Assembly: GCA_040414495.1 (NCBI GenBank)
Contig: JBEDUI010000208.1
Location: 1-40,354 of the forward strand
DNA: 40,354 nucleotides
Reading direction: 5' to 3'
From: DATAVB01 sp040414495
Lineage (GTDB): Bacteria; Actinomycetota; Actinomycetes; Mycobacteriales; QHCD01
The notes under the pieces were generated by a model. The model had not been told where the DNA came from. It saw nothing but the letters and a program-made list of their open reading frames with translations, and searched no databases. A program made the translations under genes and the position numbers. The number at the start of each line of letters is the position of its first letter. Position 1 is the first letter of the stretch. Positions 8,701-14,019 of the stretch are shown piece after piece.

Positions 8701-8967
8701 CGCCTGGCTGATGGCACGATGACGACCCAGCCGGAATTCGCATTCTGGTTCTCTGACATTGGGTGGGCGCTGGAAAATCGCGGCGCCGAGCCCGATATCG
8801 AGGTCGATATCACGCCGGAAGAATGGACCGCCGGGGCCGATCCGCAGTTGGAGAAGGCGATTGAGGTCGCTACGGAGACAATGCACCGACACCGGCCGCA
8901 CCTGCCGGATCTGAGTACCCGCACAATGTTGACCGTCAGTCCCCTGCCGGAACGCAACCACGCGTGA
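5734..8967 (+). CDS. Tricorn protease homologue (S41-family peptidase with beta-propellers and PDZ)
   Basis: A 1077-residue protein with GTG start at 5734 behind GAGGGGG. N-terminal WD/TolB-like repeats (about 10-300, DGSHIAFTSDAEG type) form one propeller and about 310-640 a second. A C1 helical region, a PDZ domain (about 755-825) and the C2 catalytic core follow. The tricorn catalytic tetrad is intact: Ser732-His733 (GTSHAYE), Ser956 (HAGSDGD) and Glu1014 (ENRGAEPD). The spacing matches archaeal tricorn Ser745/His746/Ser965/Glu1023. Tricorn trims oligopeptides released by the proteasome or other ATP-dependent proteases in the cytosol, and no signal peptide is seen here. It lies divergently inside what is otherwise the rplKA-rplJL block. 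Peptide turnover is inferred from the family. Confidence 0.93.
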   Translation: MVDQTPSDGYLRFPAIGGGSIVFVCEDDLWTAPVDGGVARRLTADLADVGQPAISPDGSHIAFTSDAEGPPEVYCMPALGGPARRLTWLADYSTAVRGFTPSGDVLFTSATGQPFRHIRHAYTVPVEGGPARRLPFGATSAVSYGPGGQVVLGRNTADPARWKRYRGGTAGRLWIDCTGEGTYRRLLPDLNTDFASPLWIGDRIYFLSDHEGIGNIYSCTPEGADLRRHTDHDTYYARHANTDGERIIYQHAAALWLLDPRTDSTWQLPIQLAGPRTQRGRRFVDAASHLDGVSLHPEGHSLLAEVRGKLVTMPAWEEAALHVGAPQGVRYRHSQYLDAERVAAISDETGEEAIEIVELGVGREGQRRALAVGELGRVHELAVAPDGSAIAVTNQRRQLLIVTVADGVLRIADEAPGGVISGLSWSADSTWLAYSYPNSPYASNIRVTHVATGDVHDVTRSEFRDEQPHFDPQGRYLYFLSRRTFNPVLDEVQFAAGFPKASRPYLVTLRRDLVSPFIPVRRPLEKKDDDQSSDNNPTTTTIEFEGIADRVVAFPLPEERYTQIVGIGEKVLLTSSPASGEAGNHALSRRPKAGSLGCYDFSTYEHKVLSEDATDVRVSADNSTMLYRSGGRVRILRAGAEPDKDTDDDEPSRESGWVDLDRIRIPVDPNAEWPQMLTEAWRLQRDRFWTPDMSGIDWPAILHRYEPLAHRVATRAEFSDLLWELQGELGTSHAYELGGDYRPTEHWDSGLLGADLTRDDATGRWHIGHIVVGDSWDPEATSPLAGPGLGVREGDSLLAVGGQPVDPVDGPGPLLVHQAGQAVELTVAGPDGAYPRRLTVTALSDERKARYREWVQGCRRRVHEASDGRIGYLHIPDMWIDGFAEFHRSYMSELERAALVVDVRFNNGGAVSGLLLDKLTRRRIGGSVSRWAPPMPYPEESPAGPMVCLTNEHAGSDGDIFTHAFSMLGLGPVVGMRTWGGVIGIEGDVRLADGTMTTQPEFAFWFSDIGWALENRGAEPDIEVDITPEEWTAGADPQLEKAIEVATETMHRHRPHLPDLSTRTMLTVSPLPERNHA

Positions 8968-8969
8968 AT

Positions 8970-9625
8970 TCCACCTTGGCTTGCGTCAACGGAATGCAGA
9001 CGAAATCCATCACGATCACGAACAGCGCTCCGCGGGATCACAAAATCAACCCGCAGCCCATCATGATGGCGTACGTCAACGAAACGCGTACGAAAACCAT
9101 CACGATCACGAACAGCGGCGCGCACCCGGCACGGCATCAAACGCCAATTCCAACTCGACCGACCAAACGCAGTCCGCGAGCCACGCCCCTCAACCAAGCA
9201 GCCCCCAACTATCGGGAGACCGCGCCGCTCAACTACGCAGCCCCAGCCGTCCGCAGCCCGTGAACCATGATCGTGAGTGGATTTGGTAGCGAATCAGGTA
9301 TCAAATCTACTCACGATCATGAAAATTGCCGGCAACAGAGGCGCATTAGGACGGGAACTCGCTCGCGCCGAGCAGACGGCATCGGCCAGGCCCGGCGCGG
9401 GCCGCGCGCGCAGCCCGGCGGGCCGCGTGCGGCAGCGGCGAGCGACCTTGATCGTGATGGCGCGCGTCAACAAACTCCGTACGAAAACCATCACGATCAT
9501 CAAAAGCGCCGCGCCGGCACTCAAATCAACCGGCAACCCAACCAGAACCCGCCCGCCAAACCATGATCATGATGGCGAACGTCAACAGAGTACGTACGAA
9601 ATCCATCACGATCACGAAAGCGGCG
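8970..9625. repeat. Cluster of related interspersed palindromic repeats
   Basis: The approximately 800 bp between the tricorn gene and rplA has no gene I can support. It carries at least four copies of a roughly 60-bp element (about 8970-9028, 9059-9122, 9447-9515, 9562-9625). Each has a left arm TGATCGTGATGG or variant, a middle GCGYACGTCAACRRA...CGTACGAAA, and a right arm CCATCACGATCA followed by CGAA-AGCG. In 9449-9499 the arms pair perfectly over 12 bp, and 9564-9614 has one mismatch. The first copy has lost its left arm. All copies point the same way. They resemble REP/MITE-type palindromes. Confidence 0.82.
9266..9321. repeat. Long perfect hairpin of the same palindrome family
   Basis: CATGATCGTGAGT (9266-9278) pairs with ACTCACGATCATG (9309-9321). 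The inner GGATTTGGTA pairs with TATCAAATCT through two G-U pairs, giving a 23-bp stem with a 10-base loop. The outer arm shares ATGATCGTGA with the neighbouring repeats, but the middle differs, so it is a variant or parent-type member. Confidence 0.85.
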
Positions 9626-9725
9626 TGGACCTGGTAGCTGCAGCGCCGTACCAAATCCAGGCCCGCGGAATTCCGTCAGCGGACCAAGCCGGACCGAAAA
9701 CTAGAAATCAAAGCAGCAAAAACAA

Positions 9726-9761
9726 AACGGCCCCGTACCAACCAACAGGTACGGGGCCGTT
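9726..9761 (-). terminator. Intrinsic terminator after rplA
   Basis: AACGGCCCCGTACC and GGTACGGGGCCGTT form a perfect 14-bp stem with an 8-base loop, 11 bp past the rplA stop. On the minus strand it runs into TTTTGTTTTTGC, a classical U-tract, so this is a strong factor-independent terminator for rplK-rplA. Confidence 0.93.
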
Positions 9762-9772
9762 CACACGACAAC

Positions 9773-10492
9773 TCAGACGGCGGTTTCCTCGGGCGAGGCG
9801 AGGTTCCGCGTGCGGTTCGGGTCGACCTGAATGCCGGGGCCCATCGTCGTGGTGAAGGTGACCTTCTTGACGTACTTGCCCTTCGACGAGGACGGCTTGG
9901 CCCGCAGCACCTCGTCCAGCGCGGCGGCGTAGTTCTCGGCCAGCTTCTCCGGCTCGAAGCTCGCCTTGCCGATGACCAGGTGCAGGTTGGCCTGCTTGTC
10001 GATCCGGAAGTTGATCTTGCCGCCCTTGATGTCGCTGATGGCCTTGCCGACGTCCTGGGTGACCGTGCCGGTCTTCGGGTTCGGCATCAGACCGCGCGGG
10101 CCCAGCACCCGTGCGACCCGACCGACCTTCGCCATCTGGTCCGGCGTGGCGATCGCGGCATCGAAGTCAAGGAAGCCCTTCTGGATCCGTTCCACCAGCT
10201 CGTCCGAGCCGACCACGTCTGCACCGGCGGCCTCGGCCTCGGCGGCCTTGTCACCGGCGGCGAAGACGATCACCCGGGCGGTCTTGCCGGTGCCGTGCGG
10301 CAGGTTCACCGTGCCGCGGACCATCTGGTCGGCCTTGCGCGGGTCAACACCCAGCCGCATCGCGACCTCGACGGTGGCGTCGTACTTGGTGGTGGAGGTT
10401 TCCTTGGCGAGCTTGGCTGCGTCCAGCGGCGCGTACAGCTTCTCGCCGTCAACCAGCTCTGCTGCCTTGCGGTATGCCTTGCTGCGCTTCAT
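9773..10492 (-). CDS. rplA: 50S ribosomal protein L1
   Basis: A 239-residue protein beginning MKRSKAYRKAAELVDG. It has the L1 two-domain architecture, with the conserved GPRGLMPNPKTGTVT segment (about residue 130) and C-terminal VTFTTTMGPG. It forms the L1 stalk that handles exit of deacylated tRNA and can repress its own mRNA. I choose ATG 10492 because AAGGAG lies 7 bases upstream and it matches family length. The frame is open 17 codons further but without support. It lies 91 bp after rplK in the same operon. Confidence 0.97.
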   Translation of the reverse strand: MKRSKAYRKAAELVDGEKLYAPLDAAKLAKETSTTKYDATVEVAMRLGVDPRKADQMVRGTVNLPHGTGKTARVIVFAAGDKAAEAEAAGADVVGSDELVERIQKGFLDFDAAIATPDQMAKVGRVARVLGPRGLMPNPKTGTVTQDVGKAISDIKGGKINFRIDKQANLHLVIGKASFEPEKLAENYAAALDEVLRAKPSSSKGKYVKKVTFTTTMGPGIQVDPNRTRNLASPEETAV

Positions 10493-10583
10493 GTTCGTAC
10501 TCCTTCTGCGGTGTGGTGCTCGGGCCAGCGCAGGCCCTCCCACGGTGTCGCGCGAACGACGTCCGCGCGGATATAGCTGACGC

Positions 10584-11015
10584 TCAGCCCTCGACGGTAA
10601 TTCCCATCGAACGCGCGGTGCCGGCGATGATCTTCTCGGCCGCGTCGATGTCGTTGGCGTTGAGGTCAGTGAGCTTGCTCTGGGCGATCTCCCGCACCTG
10701 GTCCCGGGTGACCTTGGCGACCTTGGTCTTGTGCGGCTCGCCGCTGCCCTTCTCCACGCCGGCGGCCTTGAGCAGCAGCCGGGCGGCGGGCGGGGTCTTG
10801 GTGATGAACGTGAACGAGCGGTCCTCGTACACGGAGATCTCGACCGGGATCACGTTGCCACGCTGCGATTCGGTGGCGGCGTTGTAGGCCTTGCAGAACT
10901 CCATGATGTTCACGCCGTGCTGACCCAGGGCCGGGCCGACCGGCGGTGCCGGCGTCGCCGCGCCGGCCTGGATCTGCAGCTTGATGATGGCGGAGAGTTT
11001 TTTCTTGGGCGGCAT
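10584..11015 (-). CDS. rplK: 50S ribosomal protein L11
   Basis: A 143-residue protein beginning [16 protein letters not shown]. The Pro-rich linker ([18 protein letters not shown]) and the rRNA-binding C-terminal domain ([20 protein letters not shown]) are intact. L11 organises the GTPase-associated centre of 23S rRNA and is the site linked to thiopeptide action and RelA activation. It follows nusG by 45 bp. Confidence 0.98.
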
Positions 11016-11060
11016 GCTGGGTTTTCCTCGCGTTGCGGGTGTTGTTGACGGTGGTCCGGG

Positions 11061-11810
11061 TCAGATCTTGGAGACCTGCCCGAAGGAGAGCTCGACCGGC
11101 GTCTCGCGGCCGAAGATCGAGACCAGCACCTTGAGCTTCTGGTGCTCGGCATCGATCTCGTTGATGGTGGCCGGCAACGTCGCGAACGGACCGTCCATGA
11201 CGGTGACCGACTCGCCGACCTCGAAGTCGACGACCGCGACCTGCGCCGGCTTGGCCCGACCACCAGTGGCAGCGCCAGCCTTCGGTTCCTCACTGGCCGG
11301 CGCGAGAATCCGTACGACCTCGTCCAGGCTGAGCGGCGAGGGCCGCGACGTCGCACCGACGAAGCCGGTCACGCCGGGGGTGTTACGGACCGCACCCCAC
11401 GACTCGTCGTTGAGGTCCATCCGCACCAGGATGTAGCCGGGAAAGACCTTGCGCTGGACCTGCAGGCGCTTGCCGTTCTTGATCTCGGTGACCTCCTCGG
11501 TGGGCACCTCGATCTGGAAGATGTACTCCTCCATGTCCAACGAGGAGATCCGGTTCTCCAGGTTGGCCTTCACCTTGTTCTCGTAACCGGCGTACGAGTG
11601 CACCACGTACCAGTCGCCCGGGGAGAGCCGCAGCGCCTCGCGCAGCTCGCTGGCCGGATCGGTTTCCTGCGCTTCGTCCTCCCCCGGCGACGTCACGTCG
11701 TCGGCCCCGCCTTCGGCAGCGGCGCCAGCGTCACTGGTGTGCTCGCCTGCGGTCAGCTCCGTGTCGTTCACGGCGCCGGCCTCATCGCTCTCGGGCACGC
11801 CCTCGCTCAC
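11061..11810 (-). CDS. nusG: Transcription termination/antitermination protein NusG
   Basis: A 249-residue protein with GTG start at 11810 preceded by GAGGAA. An acidic, low-complexity N-terminal extension (about residues 1-62, rich in Glu, Asp, Ala, Gly) is typical of actinobacterial NusG. The NGN domain follows (WYVVHSYAGYENKVKANLE, then FPGYILVRMDL) and the C-terminal KOW domain (GESVTVMDGPFA; ends SFGQVSKI). NusG binds RNA polymerase and couples it with Rho or with ribosomal S10. It is 64 bp downstream of secE. Confidence 0.97.
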   Translation of the reverse strand: MSEGVPESDEAGAVNDTELTAGEHTSDAGAAAEGGADDVTSPGEDEAQETDPASELREALRLSPGDWYVVHSYAGYENKVKANLENRISSLDMEEYIFQIEVPTEEVTEIKNGKRLQVQRKVFPGYILVRMDLNDESWGAVRNTPGVTGFVGATSRPSPLSLDEVVRILAPASEEPKAGAATGGRAKPAQVAVVDFEVGESVTVMDGPFATLPATINEIDAEHQKLKVLVSIFGRETPVELSFGQVSKI

Positions 11811-11874
11811 TTCCTCACCTGCTGCCTCATAACGGTCTGCATCTGAACGTCTACTCTGCTCGGCCGCGTGCCGA

Positions 11875-12120
11875 TCAGGTGAATACCTCGATGACCAGCT
11901 TCGCGAAGCCGACGTCCAAGCCGGCCACGATCGCGATCATGATCGATACGAAGACGATCACGACGATCGTGTAGGTGATCAGATCCGACCGGGTCGGCCA
12001 GATCACCTTGGTCAGCTCAGCGACCACCTCACGGATGAAGCGGACGAAGCGTGCCGCCGGACTACCGCGGCGCGCGCGGGCTGCACGCGACGACGTCGCC
12101 TCGGACCGGGTCTGCGTCAC
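11875..12120 (-). CDS. secE: Protein translocase subunit SecE
   Basis: An 81-residue protein with GTG start at 12120. A basic N-terminal stretch precedes the conserved amphipathic segment FIREVVAELTKVIWPTRSDL (about residues 28-47), then one transmembrane helix (about 49-69). This is the short single-span SecE that stabilises SecY. It sits immediately upstream of nusG as in nearly all bacteria. Confidence 0.97.
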   Translation of the reverse strand: MTQTRSEATSSRAARARRGSPAARFVRFIREVVAELTKVIWPTRSDLITYTIVVIVFVSIMIAIVAGLDVGFAKLVIEVFT

Positions 12121-12282
12121 GGCTTCCTCTCTCTAGCTCGTGCTCCACGCCTGCCTGCTCGCAACACCGGACCAGAGCATCAGCCCGGTGGTCGGCTGGT
12201 GGCCCACTCGCCATCGACCGTGCCATCGGTTCGGCACGGACCCGAACGATCAGGCCCGCGCCGCACCGAGTGCTGCGCTTTG

Positions 12283-12355
<73 letters not shown>

Positions 12356-12459
12356 TCGGCGTGCCGAGTCCGCCGGAACGGTTCGACCCACCACCGGGAC
12401 ATGACCCGCCCGCCACACGCGCAGCAACGAGCTTGGGTCATAGAGACCCCGGCTTGGGC

Positions 12460-12489
12460 AGTGTACGCAGTGGCGCGGCAGGACTCCAA
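12460..12489 (-). promoter_or_regulatory. Candidate promoter upstream of tRNA-Trp
   Basis: On the minus strand TTGGAG (12489-12484) and TACACT (12465-12460) are 18 bp apart. A transcript starting near 12453 would include a leader of about 95 bases before the tRNA and could continue into secE-nusG. The rest of 12356-12605 shows nothing else I can support. Confidence 0.35.
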
Positions 12490-12605
12490 TCGCGGCCGGC
12501 TTGAGCGCTCATGACCGGCATGTCCGGCCGGCGCGCGAAGCCGTCGATTGGGCACGAATGCCCTGTCGGACAAGGGATTTGACCCCCGTTACGTACGAAC
12601 GGATT

Positions 12606-13031
12606 TCAGCGCAGCCGGACGGTTGCCTTGGCTTGCGCCAGAACGCGCTCGCCGCCGCTACGGGCGACGAGGGTTACCACGACCGTGCCGTCCTCACGTT
12701 TGTCGGTCACCGTGCCTGTGACGGTCAGCGCGGCCCCGGTCTGATCCGGGACTACGACCGGGCGGGAGAAGCGCACCCCGTACTCGACCACCGCGCCCGG
12801 GTCGCCCGCCCAGTCGGTCACCAGCCGGGCCGCCTCGGCCATGGTCAACATGCCGTGCGCGATCACGTCCGGCAGGCCGACCGACGTGGCGAACCGCTCA
12901 TTCCAGTGGATCGGGTTGAAATCCAGCGAGGCGCCGGCGTACCGGACCAACGTGGCCCGCTCGATCGGGAACGTCGCCTCGGGTAGCACGTCGCCGACGG
13001 ACACGGCGTCGAAGCTCGGCCGCTCGCCCAT
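12606..13031 (-). CDS. hadB: MaoC-like (3R)-hydroxyacyl dehydratase/hydratase subunit HadB
   Basis: A 141-residue single hotdog-fold protein. The hydratase-2 motif with catalytic Asp and His is present: ASLDFNPIHWNERFA, Asp at about residue 37 and His at about 42. In mycobacteria HadB is the catalytic subunit of the FAS-II dehydratase with HadA or HadC. The start overlaps the hadA stop by one base (TGATG), so the subunits are co-translated. hadC, present next to hadB in mycobacteria, is absent here. That suggests a role in general acyl metabolism rather than mycolate extension. Substrate chain length cannot be read. Confidence 0.9.
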   Translation of the reverse strand: MGERPSFDAVSVGDVLPEATFPIERATLVRYAGASLDFNPIHWNERFATSVGLPDVIAHGMLTMAEAARLVTDWAGDPGAVVEYGVRFSRPVVVPDQTGAALTVTGTVTDKREDGTVVVTLVARSGGERVLAQAKATVRLR

Positions 13032-13477
13032 CAGGCCGTCCCCCGGGCAACCAGGGTCGAATATGCGGTGACGACGTGCTCGCCCTCGACGGTGGCCACG
13101 TCACTGCGGCTGGTGATCATGTCGTTGCCCGCCGCCGATCGGATGTTCTCGACCGTGACTGTGGTCACCAGCCGGTCGCCGGCCCGGACCGGCCGGGCGT
13201 AGACGAACCGCTGGTCGCCGTGCACGACCCGCGAATAGTCCAGCCCCAGGGCCGGATCCTCGATCAACGCCTTGGCGGCATCGAAGGTCAGCACGATCGG
13301 GAACGTCGGCGGCGCGATGACGTCGGCGTGACCGAGGGCGGCCGCCGCCGCGGGATCGCGATAGACCGGATTCGGGTCGCCGATCGCGTCGGCGAATTCG
13401 GCGATCTTGGCGCGGCCGACCTCGTACGGAGCGGTCGGTGGATAGCTGCGCCCGATGAATGCCGTGTCGAGAGCCAC
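13031..13477 (-). CDS. hadA: MaoC-like dehydratase subunit HadA (FAS1-like dehydratase N-domain)
   Basis: A 148-residue hotdog protein beginning MALDTAFIGRSYPPTAPYEV. It has the FAS1_DH/MaoC N-domain signatures EFADAIGDPNPVYRD and VIAPPTFPIVL, and lacks the full catalytic Asp-His motif. This fits the substrate-binding, non-catalytic partner of HadB. It is encoded between rpmG and hadB, the same order as in mycobacteria, 13 bp downstream of rpmG. Confidence 0.9.
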   Translation of the reverse strand: MALDTAFIGRSYPPTAPYEVGRAKIAEFADAIGDPNPVYRDPAAAAALGHADVIAPPTFPIVLTFDAAKALIEDPALGLDYSRVVHGDQRFVYARPVRAGDRLVTTVTVENIRSAAGNDMITSRSDVATVEGEHVVTAYSTLVARGTA

Positions 13478-13490
13478 CGCTGCGGACGGG

Positions 13491-13655
13491 TCAGCGGGTT
13501 TCGCGGTGCGGCTGGTGCTTGCCGCAGTGCGCGCAGAACTTCTTCATCTCCAGGCGGTCCGGGTCGTTACGCCGGTTCTTCCGGGTGATGTAGTTCCGGT
13601 TCTTGCACACCTCGCAGGCCAGCGTGACCTTCGGACGGATATCGGTGGCGGCCAC
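13491..13655 (-). CDS. rpmG: 50S ribosomal protein L33, zinc-binding type
   Basis: A 54-residue protein with GTG start at 13655, beginning MAATDIRPKVTLACEVCKNR. Two CxxC pairs, Cys14/Cys17 and Cys41/Cys44 (KKFCAHCGKH), form the zinc ribbon. This is the C+ paralogue, usually replaced by a cysteine-free copy under zinc starvation. It is too short for many ORF screens but unmistakable. It is followed 13 bp later by hadA. Confidence 0.96.
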   Translation of the reverse strand: MAATDIRPKVTLACEVCKNRNYITRKNRRNDPDRLEMKKFCAHCGKHQPHRETR

Positions 13656-13737
13656 AGCGGCATGCCTTTCGCAGAAGACGTACGGGAACGACCAGCAACG
13701 ATAACGGACGACGTGCGAGCACGTCGACTCAAGCTTG

Positions 13738-13811
13738 TAGCGGAGGCCGGACTTGAACCGGCGACACAGCGATTATGAGCCGCTTGCTCTGCCAGACTGA
13801 GCTACTCCGCC
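13738..13811 (-). tRNA. metT: tRNA-Met (CAT anticodon, elongator)
   Basis: A 74-base cloverleaf on the minus strand. The acceptor GGCGGAG pairs with CTCCGCT (first pair G-U, as in other actinobacterial elongator Met tRNAs). The anticodon loop CTCATAA carries CAT and the T-arm contains GGTTCAAGTCC. The 5' acceptor pair is formed, so it is elongator rather than initiator. Confidence 0.95.
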
Positions 13812-13853
13812 GCGGGTCGGCACCCGCCGCCGGAAGGTGACGCGGCACCGCCG

Positions 13854-13926
13854 AGCCCTCTTAGGGAATCGAACCCTAGACCTTCTCCTTACCATGGAGA
13901 CGCTCTGCCGACTGAGCTAAGAGGGC
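13854..13926 (-). tRNA. thrT: tRNA-Thr (GGT anticodon)
   Basis: A 73-base cloverleaf on the minus strand. The acceptor GCCCTCT pairs with AGAGGGC, the anticodon stem is TCTCC/GGAGA with loop ATGGTAA carrying GGT, and the T-arm contains GGTTCGATTCC. It lies 42 bp upstream of tRNA-Met in the same direction. The thrT-metT-rpmG order is conserved with mycobacteria. Confidence 0.96.
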
Positions 13927-14019
13927 ACACCCGTAACCGGGCTCTGTGAGGGTACACGGAGGGGCGCGGCAGACGAAAACCGGACCACCCCTATCACGTC
14001 TGTGGCACCGGAATCCGGC

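Noticed and set aside
8964..9855. Several plus-strand frames giving repeated KSITITN-like peptides
   Set aside because: They are translations of the palindromic DNA repeats, lack ribosome-binding sites and run into rplA.
11925..11990. GATCGTGAT/ATCACGATC-like sequences in secE as further members of the repeat family
   Set aside because: They are codons of the conserved SecE membrane helix (Ile/Val runs) and lack the arm-core-arm structure.
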